Origin: Oegoconia quadripuncta
Lineage: Eukaryota; Arthropoda; Insecta; Lepidoptera; Autostichidae
Length of the DNA stretch: 64,000 nucleotides
Direction of reading: 5' to 3'
Assembly: GCA_949316235.1 (NCBI GenBank)
Contig: OX438752.1
Span: 2,379,001 to 2,443,000 of the forward strand
In this document: piece after piece, positions 1 through 9,999 of the stretch
Position numbering within the stretch: position 1 is the stretch's first letter
How the letters are laid out: every line of letters begins with the position of its first letter
Program-made: the position numbers and the translations under genes
Notes under the pieces: generated by a model
What the model was told of the DNA's origin: nothing
The model's database searches: none
What the model saw: only the letters and a program-made list of their open reading frames with translations

Positions 1-178
1 TTAACATTGCTGTTTGGCGGCAGATTTAGATAAGATGGTGGTAGCTAGCCAGGCGGACATTTAAAATGCCCTACCACCAACCAAACCGAGTACTAAACAT
101 GTACCCCGATGGGGATCGAACCCGCGACCTCCGATTCGTAAACCCTATGTTGTTTACATTGAGCCACGGAGGCGGTTA
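1..178 (-). mobile_element. SINE-A copy, cut by window edge
   Basis: This is the tRNA-related head and middle of the most abundant SINE in the window. On the minus strand it reads a tRNA-like head (gtggctcaatgt, then the B-box ggttcgatccc) followed by the family body, which includes the diagnostic stretch for the inverted pair accaccatc/gatggtggt. The 3' tail lies outside the window. Full copies at 45150-45487 and 50328-50663 define the family. Confidence 0.85.
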
Positions 179-181
179 AAA

Positions 182-297
182 AAAGTTCGGATATTTAAGA
201 ATCAAGTGAATAGACATCTACTGAGATCCTGTGGTCCATCTTCGACTTAACTTTCCATTAGGTGAGATTGTGGTCAAACACGTATCTAGTCATTAAT
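182..297 (+). mobile_element. LINE-J 3' end fragment
   Basis: The stretch matches the last codons and 3' UTR seen in better LINE-J copies at 26797 and 51241: gtgaatagacatct, then ggtgagattgtggtcaaac. It carries stop codons and is a dead 3' fragment adjoining the SINE head. Confidence 0.6.
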
Positions 298-1510
298 AAA
301 ATCTTATTTAGCAACAGATTTAAGATTACACTAATTGCATGTTAATCACGCACTCAGATATATTATTTTCCAGATATGACGATAATTTAACCATTTTAAA
401 AATAAAAATATTAAATACCATCGTAAACTCCTAACCTTCCTGTTAAAAATAACAGCCGGCCATATTCCGAAGTCATCAAAGTTATCATTCGACTTTGACA
501 TGATTTTTACAACCGTACCTTTATTTTACGATAATATCCTTGTTTTACCTGAGTTTAACTATAGAATATTAAAAAGTATAGTCCGCATCAAAATTTATAC
601 ATGGTGATGGAAACCGTGGAGAAAATCCATAGATCGCGTGCCCTTCACGACTTTCGGGTACATTGAAAATTAATTTAAGGCAACATTTCGTAAGAATAAC
701 ACCAAGTAGAATGATTGTTGCGGTCGAATATTTTTGTATGTGTTTCTGTAATATGCAAATAAACGCTTGTTTATATGACTGTACAAAAAATTCACGTAGC
801 GATAGTTGAAATAGCTTACCTCCAGTTCTATCGAAGATCTAAAAAAAAAGTAAGAATCCCGACTGCGCACTTCCAGAAACCGCGAAACCTGTCTTTGAAG
901 CATCACAAATTATTATCAACAATAAAGATAATATCGTTCGAAAACAACCTTTAAAATAAAACAAAACGGTTTACTGGTCACACTGAACTGTCCGCGATAT
1001 TATCAACGCGCCCGAAATAAATAAAACTTGGCATGAAATTATAATTTCATTCAAATACCCTGGCGTAATTGGGTACCCTTTTTATCTGATCTAAACTGAA
1101 TGTCCCATAACATTATCTGTGGTGGGAGATGGAATAAAATATAAATTCTGAATGGGGAAAATTTTAAGGCGTCTCCATTGGCTGATACGGAAAACTCACT
1201 ATTTCGGGATACCCACTCTGTATATCTCATCAACAGCAATTGTCTTAAGTTCCCACTGGAGTATATTCTTCTTACTAGAGAGGGTACGGCCTGTAATTAG
1301 CCTGTCTAACTTAGCGTATAGATATGCAATTGATTCATTTAAAGACAAGCGCTAAGCCAAGACAGTGTCCTACAGTAGACATAAAGGCCCTTGAATGTTA
1401 GGTGGCCAATTGGTATGACATAAATGCACCGATCCGCACTGGGCCTGCGTAGTGTATGAGTCCATACCCTCTTGAAATATCCTAAGTACACTAAAATGTA
1501 TCACAATTAT
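298..1510. other. Unassigned AT-rich sequence
   Basis: No repeat, coding similarity or RNA gene was recognised. Open frames here are short (under 80 codons) and lack any family motif. Confidence 0.6.
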
Positions 1511-1517
1511 ATATACA

Positions 1518-1760
1518 CTAGTTTTTCGCTCGCCGCTTCGCCAGCGTGGAATAGCTTTATCGCGGATATGTTTAATTTGTTTATCCCGCGGCAACTACTC
1601 ACTTTATCGAGATAAAAAATGTGCTATGTTCTAGTATGTTCTACTTACACACCAAATTTCATCAAAATCCGTTCATCACTGAACATCAGGTGTGATTGAG
1701 GTCAAGACTAACCCGTTGTGCATGAAAAAATCCGTTTGTCAGTGATTTAGTTATTGCTCA
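1518..1760 (-). mobile_element. Helitron 3'-end remnant
   Basis: On the minus strand the sequence runs towards a CG-rich hairpin-like segment (ggcgaagcggcgagc) and ends in CTAG followed by T. This is the terminal organisation of lepidopteran Helitrons. Inside it, at about 1650-1680, is the phrase ccaaatttcatcaaaatcc, which is common in such elements. No helicase coding is present. The 5' end is not defined. Confidence 0.5.
1684..1731 (+). mobile_element. SINE-A 3' tail fragment
   Basis: Only the terminal part of SINE-A is present: catcaggtgtgattgaggtc, then cccgttgtgcat and an A-run. It interrupts the Helitron-like phrase ending ccgttca, so it is a 5'-truncated insertion. Confidence 0.7.
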
Positions 1761-2166
1761 AACATCCTAACTTTCGCATTTAACATTAGTTACATTATGT
1801 AGGTCTGTGAATATTTAATTAATATTGATTAAATATCAAATCAATGAAATAATAATATACAGAATAATACATTTATTTATTTTTGTGCATCACGTGTGTA
1901 GTTATTGTTTTTTTATATTATCATTCAGTTAGTTTCAGATTTTCTATTTCCAAAAATATTATTTAGGCGCGAGATCAAAATTATTTTTTTTAGCATCAAT
2001 ACATTTTTTCGGAAATGTCGCTTACTGTTGTCTGACTTTATGTATCCTGCAAGCGTTTATAGTAGACTCAGTTCGAAGAATATTAATTATGATATCTGTA
2101 TGAAATGCCGAATGAGATAAGCCTTCGACTTTGTCATGTTCAATTGCCATTTAAAATAACGTGTAA
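1761..2166. other. Unassigned AT-rich sequence
   Basis: Nothing recognised. An ATG-started 71-codon frame at 1905-2120 has no motif and is probably chance. Confidence 0.5.
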
Positions 2167-2477
2167 TTTCTTACACATAAAAATAAGAGAACCTTAGTCT
2201 GTATTCACACCACTTTACACCAAAAACTATCTTATACGTAAAAATAAGAGAACCTTAGTCTGTATTTACATCACTTTATACCAAAAAATATCTTACACGT
2301 AAAAATAAGAGAACCTTAGTCTGTATTTACACCACTTTACACCAAAAAATATCTTACACGTAAAAATAAGAGAACCTTAGTCTGTATTTATACCACTTTA
2401 CACCAAAAAATATCTTACATGTAAAAATAAGAGAACCTTAGTCTGTATTTACACCATTTTACACCAAAAAATATCTA
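2167..2477. repeat. 61-bp tandem repeat, about five units
   Basis: Units begin near 2180, 2240, 2301, 2362 and 2423. Each contains aagagaaccttagtctgta, then caccactttacacc and atcttacacgta. Units differ by a few substitutions. The array ends directly in the repeat-D copy that follows. Confidence 0.95.
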
Positions 2478-2676
2478 TAGACTTGCACGTTTCAACGGGG
2501 ATGGATTCACCCCTTGTAACGTGTGGATTTCCGTATATTTTGTAAAGTGAACTATGAGCACAGATTACTAATAAGTTACTAAAGTAACTATGGGTGTTAA
2601 TTTAAGCATGAAATTTTTAATGTTTGGAATTTCTCTGAACCCTCTATTTGGGATAGCGGTTTTGATAATATATATG
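2478..2676 (+). mobile_element. Repeat D copy 1
   Basis: It shares order and wording with copies at 20297-20525 and 27560-27835: an 'agacttgcacgtttcaa' segment, a 'ggattcacccc' segment, a 'tatattttgtaaagtg' segment, and finally 'gtttggaatttctctga' with 'tttgggata'. It is a non-coding dispersed repeat of unknown class. The micro-insertion at 2560-2587 lies inside it. Confidence 0.7.
2560..2587. mobile_element. 28-bp micro-insertion, copy 1
   Basis: The sequence acagattactaataag...aaagtaa is bounded by ctatgagc on the left and ctatgggt on the right (6 of 8 bases equal). The related repeat D at 27560-27835 lacks it at the corresponding position. The same 28 bases (one transition apart) are inserted at 50020-50047. 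The class is unknown; 8-bp duplications would fit hAT-like integration. Confidence 0.6.
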
Positions 2677-2730
2677 TATTGACCTAATATATATCCTATG
2701 ACAAAATTCAAATTTTAATATTTTACTCTC

Positions 2731-2747
2731 TTTATTTTCAGGTAAGT
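2731..2747 (+). promoter_or_regulatory. Possible recursive splice site
   Basis: A pyrimidine-rich tract (actctctttatttt) leads into CAG immediately followed by GTAAGT, with the junction between 2741 and 2742. An acceptor fused to a perfect donor is the ratcheting-point arrangement known from long insect introns. It would mean the window lies in an intron of a plus-strand gene. Chance occurrence cannot be excluded. Confidence 0.4.
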
Positions 2748-4090
2748 GACGTTCAAAAGAGGCGTAAGTCTTGTATATTATTATTTGTAAAACAATAACT
2801 TATCTTAATTAATTTAATTATAACAATGCAAAGCCATCGATTGCATGAAATACCAAGATGATGAAGAGCCGTAATTTTGAATACTTCACAAGTAAGAATC
2901 AAGTATCAAGAAATGTGGGCAAGTAACAAGAAAATTTGAAGGCAGTGTTTTTGTTTTAGAATTCCTACGCTTTACCGTTTTGCCATGATTTTAGGCAAAG
3001 CGTTTGGATTCTAAAACGAAATAACTCGCCAGCTACGACCCTACGGCGCTACGAGCTACGCGGCCTCTACGAATTGTCTACGGTATCCTAAAGGTATTTT
3101 ATTGTTGAAGTTAATTTCTGCTCGGGTTTATTAAAAATGGCGTCCTATATTGCTACAGACATTAATAATTTTCTTGTTGTATATTTTTCTTAATTAAAAC
3201 AATTTCTTTGTATTCAATTTGATTGTGTTGTACAGACGGCGTCATAGATTGTATAAACGGCTATTGTTTAGAAATATCGATGATAAAACTTGATATGGTT
3301 GTAGCGTGCCTAGGCTTTTAGAGTGAGGCAAGCCCAAGGTATGTTTGATGAATGATTTGTAGTTTTTACATAGTTAATAAGACTGAATACATCTTGTTGC
3401 CTATATCCATTTCAATCTGTAAGTCTTATGCAATTGCCTCTGATATAAATCGTCATAACCAGGGGTTCAATTACGTAATTTCGTCGATATCGTCATCATT
3501 TACTTTCTGGCGTGTGATTGGCTGGCTCATCGCATGCTCTGCTATTTGATTGTCTCCCATTGGTCAACGTTATCGTTGATAATACTGAAGAAATTACGTA
3601 ATTTAAGAGCAGGTATAAGATACATTATAAAGATTTCCTATACTGTTTAAATTAGATCGATTAGGTATGAAGTTGATTTACAAATCGAGTATTGTAAGAC
3701 ATCTTAGTAATTAGATCGATCTTGACATTGTGACTTAGTGTAATTATCGTAACATTTGTATTTTGCTTTTATTGTGATGACATTTTAATGATTAATTTGA
3801 ATAATGTTTAATTAACTTTTAAATATTGCATGCCATTAGATGACGCAACACGCTTGTTCTAAAATGAATGTTCATCCATGATTGTACCGTCTTAGTTATT
3901 TATATTTGTATTTCAGCTTATGTATAAAGGCACAATCATTACGACAGTGATTGTATCCTACCGTTGTTTATAATAAAAATGTTTATACATTTAGTTTAAG
4001 TATAAATTAGACTCGGCATTCGCATTCGCTGTTCATTTTCATTTAGTTAAGTTCCGGCGTGGCCATTGTTTGAATTAATGACTATTAGGG
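2748..4090. other. Unassigned sequence
   Basis: There is no recognised gene. The one local structure is the inverted repeat at 3466-3606. The 65-codon frame at 3352-3549 has no motif. Confidence 0.5.
3466..3606. repeat. Short inverted repeat
   Basis: The segment ttcaattacgtaatttcgt (3466-3484) is mirrored by gaagaaattacgtaatttaa (3587-3606), about 17 of 20 paired. The 100-bp interior has two CCAAT-type motifs (gattggctgg and cccattggtc). It could be a small MITE or a regulatory element. Confidence 0.45.
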
Positions 4091-4092
4091 AT

Positions 4093-4147
4093 AGCTATTA
4101 TAAAATTTCTGACTATCTGGATGATAAGTAAGCATGGACATAGACCA
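4093..4147 (+). mobile_element. LINE-K 3' coding fragment
   Basis: It translates to a YYKISDYLDD-like peptide, also encoded at 35920-35950 and 52580-52615. These are the last residues of a LINE reverse-transcriptase ORF. Confidence 0.5.
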
Positions 4148-4251
4148 CTAGGCGATATTTAGTCTTATTATACAATATAACATCACACAATAACATATAC
4201 TATAATATATAATATAATAAATACGATTTGTGTGTGTATATGTGTATGTAT

Positions 4252-4807
4252 TGTAGTGTGCAACGCTCACACCTGGCCACCACGTTTGTATGAATTAGTA
4301 TATAAGCTTTTATTATGATTTATTGGGGAACACATATATCCACAACGGGTTAGCACTTGACCTCAATCACACCTGATGTTATAGTGAAGATGAGGCCGAA
4401 GGTGGTAGCGTACTGACCCGGAAACCCCATCTTATTTGGGGCGACTGGCTATCTTATCTGTGACAACCGGAACACAACAATGCTTTTAACATTGCTGTTT
4501 GGCGGCAGATTTAGATAAGATGGTGGTAGTTAGCCAGGCGGACATTTAGTATGCCCTACCACCAACCAAACCGAGTACTAAATATGTACCCCGCTGGCGA
4601 TTGAACCCGTGACCTCCGAAATGTAAACCCAATGTTGTTTACATTGAGCCACGGAGGTGGTTTCCATGCGGTGTAGGGCGTGCGGCGAGAAAAATGAATA
4701 ATCTCTTCAGTTGCAAGTCGTATGATGCTCTCCAATAAATCATAATAAAAGCTTGTATACTAATTCATACAAACGTGGTGGCCAGGTGTGTGCGTCGCAC
4801 ACCACAG
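4252..4807. repeat. Inverted repeat, 75-bp arms around a SINE
   Basis: The left arm (about 4252-4326) and right arm (4732-4807) are reverse complements with few mismatches. They share gtttgtatgaattagtat, agcttttattatgattta and a GC-rich cap. The spacer contains a SINE-A. The right arm runs straight into a Helitron 3' end. Confidence 0.85.
4330..4662 (-). mobile_element. SINE-A copy
   Basis: A nearly full-length minus-strand copy: tail (tagcacttgacctcaatc), body with gatggtggtag, B-box and tRNA-like head ending gagccacggaggtggtt. The tail wording is slightly altered (cacaacgggttag). Confidence 0.9.
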
Positions 4808-5046
4808 TATGTTTGAATGTGTGTATGTATGTTTGTTACCGCTTCGCGCCTAAACTGCTGAACGGATTTGGTTGCAATTTAGTTGGTAGAGAGATAAGGG
4901 CCTATATTAACATATAAGCTACTTTTTATCCAGGAAAATGGCTACTGTGGGATAGGTATTATTAGTGGTATAGATTTAGAGTCACAGAATGACGCATGTG
5001 GTAGTAGAACTAATTCTACGCGGGCGAAGTCGCGGGTAACAGCTGG
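4808..5046 (+). mobile_element. Helitron 3'-end fragment
   Basis: It ends with ctacgcgggcgaagtcgcgg and then CTGGT, a one-base variant of the canonical hairpin plus CTAGT. Upstream it carries phrases typical of short lepidopteran Helitrons (ctgaacggatttggttgcaa, actttttatccaggaaaa). It is non-coding. Confidence 0.7.
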
Positions 5047-5299
5047 TTACACAATGTAACCTAAAACCTATTTTAAAAGCAACTTTTTTCTTCATCGTTC
5101 TTATCTGGGAGTCAGCTTTATGAGCAGTAATGTCATTAATTTTAATATTAATTTAAAAAATGTGGCGTTTTCAAGAGATAATGTTATCCAACGAAATAAT
5201 TTTTTTTTGATTTGTTTTGGTATGCATACAGTTAGTAAAATTATATATTTTTTATTTTGTCAGCTAATAGTATTTTCATATGTATTTACATGCTTCGGA

Positions 5300-5560
5300 G
5301 GCATGTGCCGCTGGCCCCGGTTATTTTCAATTGAAGTTTACTTTGCCATAATACACAAACACGTGCCGCGGTATCTTTGAAGATGCCGAAAGGCGACCAC
5401 TCGCCGCTCGCCGCCGTCGCTTGCCCCGGCGCCGTGCCGCCGCGACTTGCTGTGATTGGTTGCGCCCTGTGCTCCCACCATCCCCTTTGACGTCTTCCAT
5501 ATCACTGGAACGTTGCCTGTTTTTTCTCATTGATAAAACAAGGTGCAACCGAAATGAAGT
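5300..5560 (+). promoter_or_regulatory. CG-dense segment ending in a splice donor
   Basis: This is one of few GC- and CpG-rich, apparently unique stretches. It includes cgccgctcgccgccgtcgc, a CCAAT-type gattggttg and a CRE-like tgacgtc. An ATG at 5554 is followed at once by GTAAGT (5559). A promoter with a non-coding first exon of a plus-strand host gene is possible. An 87-codon minus-strand frame over the same bases has an Arg/Ala-rich composition and no motif. Confidence 0.3.
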
Positions 5561-6072
5561 AAGTCTGTTAATGTGTATTTTCATTTGCACTTACATTTAA
5601 TTTTTTTACTCGGAAACTAAAAATTTTAAGGCTAGTTTTTTTTTATGAATTTATTATTTTATTGTTATGTACGTGCAATTGCCAAAGTTTGTCGGGTTAA
5701 TTTTGTTAGACCTTATATATGTATATACCATTCACAAATATCAACAAAATGCGACCGCTCTCACTTCAAACACAGAAAAGTTCAAATTTACTTTCCCTCC
5801 ATAAATAAGAGTGCTTACCGGCAAAACCATGGCAGTTTATATTGAAAATCGCAGCCGGAGGGCTTTTGAAGACATTTAAATGCATTAAGTTCTACCTACT
5901 CGATTATTCTCGGGGCCATTGGCACGGTTTTATGGGTGATTCCATTGTGGGTAGGATTATTGAGCTATTTAGACAAGTCACAATGATAAGAGATTGCTTC
6001 ATATAATAATACTAAGATAGATTAAACCTTTATCTGTTTTCACAATCACACACACATCCATTTAGCTTATAA
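5561..6072. other. Unassigned AT-rich sequence
   Basis: No repeat or coding similarity was recognised between the CG-dense segment and the MITE. Confidence 0.5.
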
Positions 6073-6599
6073 TGGGTCTTTACCTTTGACTATTGGAGTT
6101 TTTTTTTCTTCGTTAATCATATGTACCAATTCCTGCGATTTTCAAAGCTATATCCAAATTTGTTTTTTATTTGGAAAATGGAATATTATTTCAAGGTTTC
6201 ACATGAAATATTTTTTAATTTCTGGGCCAAAATCACATAATAAAAAAATTGAACAGAGCTCTTTTCATGTGTTTCCCATAACCATTTCTTAGATTCGCTG
6301 AAACTTTTATAAAGCGGTTACTTTTAAAAATTTACGCTGCCAATACTTAACTTAATGTTATCCGATAATACCACACAAAGTTTAGCTAAATTTGGATTTG
6401 TCGTTCGCAAAAAAAAAATCTAAAATGTTTGTATGGAGAAAACAGTCTTTTGTTTGTTTGTTTGTAAACGCTTTATGGTACAAAAAGGCAATACTTAATG
6501 TATTGCATTGATACATAAATTGTCTTAATGAAAAATAAAAAATAAAAAGTCTTAATGAAATTCTTCATACAAATCGCCAATTTCATAGGTAAGAACCTA
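6073..6599 (-). mobile_element. MITE-M copy 1
   Basis: The ends are inverted copies of ggtctttacc...ttgg. The interior is collinear, in reverse, with copies at 36188-36608 and 49721-50175. Near 6450-6545 it carries an extra A/T-rich piece between two agtctt repeats, probably a later insertion. No transposase is present. Confidence 0.8.
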
Positions 6600-6747
6600 A
6601 TACATAATATTGACACACAGATAAGGTATCAAAACAATAATATAATTTTGTAACACTAACGCATGTGTGCTGCAGCAGTACAAAATGGGTTATAGCTCAG
6701 TGTATTATTAAATTCAATTCAAATTCAAAAAGTGGATAAGCTGTAAA

Positions 6748-6748
<1 letters not shown>

Positions 6749-6801
<53 letters not shown>
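6749..6801. repeat. (AT)n microsatellite
   Basis: About 26 alternating AT dinucleotides, broken once by a phase change. Confidence 0.95.
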
Positions 6802-6802
<1 letters not shown>

Positions 6803-7081
6803 CTAATTAATTTAATAAGAATTTCAATGTGAATTAGAATACGACATCATTTAAGTATTGACAGGGAAGTTATATGGATAAGTTGTTTTTTTATAATAAT
6901 ATATTGATGTAGGTATAATTAATTTAATATGAATTTAAATGTGACATAAATTAATATTATTTTTTAATTAAAAGTAAATATTAATTATTTGAAAATTTGC
7001 ACGCCTTAGTAGGCAGATTTTGTAGGGACGGAGAGATAATACCAACTTATAATGTACCCAGAATCCAAGCAAATAAATGTA

Positions 7082-7200
7082 ATTTCATTTCATTTCATTT
7101 CATTTCATTTCATTTCATTTCATTTCATTTCATTTCATTTCATTTCATTTCATTTCATTTCATTTCATTTCATTTCATTTCATTTCATTTCATTTCATTT
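7082..7200. repeat. (CATTT)n array
   Basis: About 24 nearly perfect copies of catttcattt phasing. It creates artificial open frames of repeated His-Phe-Ile-Ser. Confidence 0.98.
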
Positions 7201-7750
7201 ATTCTCTCTCACAAAAGTATACAGGTATAAACAATAGGTCCTTAATCTACGAGATATGCTACATGTAAGTACAAAATTTTGTGAGAGACTGGTGTCCGTA
7301 CTAGGAAACCTGTGTGACAGATCACCAGCCTCTCACCCTCTTGAATGGAACGGCCTTATGTTGCGAGATAGGATGTATGCGTGTGAGCGTGAATGTGTGT
7401 GATTGTATATGTGCGTGTGTGTGTGTGGGCGTATGAAGAAAGTGTGTTATTAGCGCAAATTAAGAAGTTGTATATATAACGTAAGATATGCTCAGATATT
7501 CAGCTACAGCTACTATTAGATTGCTCATTGAGCAAACCCCTGATTTTATAAAGGGTAAGGAGCAGAGCAACGTTATTACTAACGAAATTAAAGAGGATAT
7601 ATTCCGTTATCCCATCTTTATTTAATTCTACAAAGTTGAGGGAAAAAAAACTAAAGTTAACCACATTTTTCTCCAGTTGCAACCATGTTACTTCATCAAT
7701 TTTTAAAGCAGCATAATTATTTATAACTTTTCCCACAAAATAATATTGAA
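7201..7750. other. Unassigned sequence
   Basis: Nothing recognised apart from a short GT-rich run at about 7380-7435. A 78-codon minus-strand frame at 7500-7736 has no family motif. Confidence 0.5.
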
Positions 7751-7751
7751 T

Positions 7752-7886
7752 TCGACTACCGATTTGTGTAGTGGATAGTGACCGTGTGTCAGCGAAACCA
7801 ACGGTTGCGGGTTCGAATACCGCGAAGGTTAAATGTATGTGTGATGAATATGAACATTTAATTCCGAGTCATATAGTTTATACAAA
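7752..7886 (+). mobile_element. SINE-B 5' part
   Basis: The tRNA-like head (tgtgtagtggatagtgacc) is followed by gaaaccaacggttgcgg and the B-box gggttcgaataccgc. The body then stops at about 7886. Confidence 0.85.
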
Positions 7887-7987
7887 TTTATTAATGTTAA
7901 GGCAAGCCAAGAGACATGTTAAATCACAAATAACAATGGAAAATTATGCCTGACGGCTAATTACAGGTTCTCACATATAGAAATATA

Positions 7988-8266
7988 AATATAAATAAAT
8001 AAATATCCTTAGACTTACACACAGCGCCATCTAGTTCCACAGTAAGCAACTATAAGCTTGTGTTGTGTATACCAGATGGTTGATATATTACACAAATACA
8101 TTTTTTTTTTGTAAATAAATACTTATTATGAATGAAAATATCCATAACTCGGGTATATACACATGTCCGTATTCATCACACAAACATATGCCCCTAGCGG
8201 GATTCGAACCCGCAACCTTTTGGTATAGTGGTCAGAGTTGCTAACCACTACACCAAACAGGTCGTC
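7988..8266 (-). mobile_element. SINE-C copy, full length
   Basis: On the minus strand: head gacgacctgtttggtgtagt, then a variant of ggttagcaactctgaccac, B-box gggttcgaatcccgc, a body with ggttgatatactac-like text, and the 3' end agatggcgctgtgtgtaag. It is the reference copy for this family. Confidence 0.9.
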
Positions 8267-8329
8267 AAATATTGTAGACAATATAATAGTGGTCTAATAA
8301 AGCGCTCGGCAGGATCGAACGCTATACAT

Positions 8330-8428
8330 CTTTATGTATGTTTATCCGTTATTTAGTATCCATAGTACAAGCTTTGTTTTCTTTGGAATTATAATGTAAA
8401 TGTCCGAAATATGTATTTTATTTATAAT
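8330..8428 (+). mobile_element. SINE-B 3' part
   Basis: It carries the family's 3' phrases tatgtttatccgttat, tagtatccatagtacaagc and gtccgaaatatgta. The tRNA head is missing. Confidence 0.75.
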
Positions 8429-8640
8429 GCTGTGATTTTCTTCAGTGCATATTTTTCTGGGCTAATTTCTACGTCAGCTCTGCAGTATTTCAAATATTAA
8501 TATTGGTCAATACCTATAAATTACTGCAAAGCGACTGAGAGGAGAGAAAAAATTATTTATTCATAGTGCTCAGTGTATGTATAAATAAATACCCAATAAA
8601 TATGTTATGATTATATACCATTGAAGTATCTATACAGAGA

Positions 8641-8957
8641 TTTTTTTTATGCACAACACTCAATCACACCTGATGTTAACTAAAGATGAGGTCGAAGATG
8701 GTAGCGTACTGACCCGGAAACCCCACCTTATTTGGGGGACTGGCCATCTTATCTCTGACAACCGGAACACAATAATGCTATTAACATTGCTGTTTGGCGA
8801 CAGATTTAGATAAGATGGTGGTAGCTAGCCAGGCGGACATTTAAAATGCCCTACCACCAACCAAACCGAGTACTAAATATCTACCCCGCTGGGGATCGAA
8901 CCCGCAATCTCCGAAACGTAAACCCAATGTTGTTTACATTGAGCCACTGAGGCGGTT
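8641..8957 (-). mobile_element. SINE-A copy
   Basis: A nearly full-length minus-strand copy beginning with a T-run (tail) and ending in gagccactgaggcggtt (head). Part of the tail wording is deleted (cacaacactcaatcac). Confidence 0.9.
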
Positions 8958-9387
8958 TTTCTCACAAACTACTGTCACTTTCATCTTAATCTACTGCGCT
9001 TATATTAATGTAATAATACTTTCCATCTATTATTATTCGTATTTTACAAAAACTCTATTAAAAACCTCATATTCCTATTAAATATTAATAAGCTATATTG
9101 TATTAAGACGCAATTGGTGCTATATTCGATCAAAGACCTAACTGTTATTAGCAATCTTCTGCACGCTTACCATACAAAGGCAAATTAAACTTTATTGCAA
9201 TGCTTTTAATGTTCATTGTTCTAAATGTCTAGATTAATTTGCTTACCTGGACTATAACGCAACTAGCGACGGGAATGACCTTGGAAGGACCTTGGAAGAG
9301 TCTTTCTCAGATACAGACCATTTGTGATCACGGATCTATTTGTAATTGGTTGTGTATATTATTGAATTACAACTACAACTATGTAAA
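8958..9387. other. Unassigned sequence
   Basis: No repeat or gene was recognised. The 76-codon frame at 9239-9469 runs into SINE-A sequence and is not supported. Confidence 0.5.
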
Positions 9388-9542
9388 ATGGACTGGCTAT
9401 CTTATCTCTGACAACCGGAACACAAAATTTTTTAAATTTTTTATTTATGCTCAACGGGTTGGTACTTGACCTCAATCACACCTGATATTAAGTGAAGATG
9501 GGGTCGAAGGTGGAAGCGTACTGACCCGGAAACCCCAACACG
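9388..9542 (-). mobile_element. Rearranged SINE-A pieces
   Basis: A 36-bp internal SINE-A piece (actggctatcttatctctga) is followed, after an A/T tract, by the SINE tail up to ccccaacac. In an intact copy these pieces are adjacent in the opposite order, so the copy is rearranged or two fragments landed here. Confidence 0.75.
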
Positions 9543-9543
9543 A

Positions 9544-9762
9544 AGATGTAGAAGGCTTGTTAGAAGAGGTAGATCGGTTTTCAAAGCTGAAACTGATCGG
9601 ATGTTTGCACAAAAGTTTTCAAGTGAACTAGATAAATACCGATCGGAATCAGATAGGCCTGTTTTGTTTCACTTTGAAAATGGAACTACTAATTATATTT
9701 GTGTTAGAATCTTTTTAAAAGATTTTCTTGATTTAAGTAATCAAAATCACCTGTGTTAACAA
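9544..9762 (+). CDS. Open coding-like fragment, unknown
   Basis: A frame with no ATG at its start stays open for about 72 codons directly after the SINE piece and ends at TAA. It begins RRCRRLVRRGRSVF and later has FENGTTNYICVR. Codon composition looks protein-like, but I recognise no family. It could be a stray exon of a transposon ORF or a chance frame. Confidence 0.25.
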
Positions 9763-9854
9763 TAGTCCGGTAGTTAGCCCGGTGAAGTTAGAACCCTTAA
9801 ACAGATTTAGATACCAGACTAAAGGATTAGAGGTTCAGATTGCTGTCAAACACG

Positions 9855-9991
9855 CATGGTTGTCAGATATAAGATAGCCAGTTCCCTAAATGTGTTGGTA
9901 TTTCCGGGTCAGTACGCTTCCACCTTCGACCTCATCTTCACTTAACATCAGGTGTGATTGAGGTCAAGTACGAACCCGTCCTGCATAAAAA
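9855..9991 (+). mobile_element. SINE-A 3' part
   Basis: It starts at ttgtcagatataagatagcc and runs through the body to tgattgaggtcaagtacg and an A-tail. It is 5' truncated. Confidence 0.85.
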
Positions 9992-9999
9992 AAATGGAC

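Noticed and set aside
2167..2477. Regularly spaced repeats, CRISPR-like at first sight
   Set aside because: The 61-bp units are contiguous with no unique spacers, and the genome is eukaryotic. It is a plain tandem array.
4560..4660. tRNA-like head with B-box, candidate tRNA gene
   Set aside because: The same head is attached to a common 3' body in many copies, so it is a SINE promoter. No intact cloverleaf with anticodon arm was seen. The same applies to SINE-B and SINE-C heads.
6997..7237. Two open frames rich in His-Phe-Ile-Ser
   Set aside because: They are translations of the (CATTT)n array; the repeat explains them fully.
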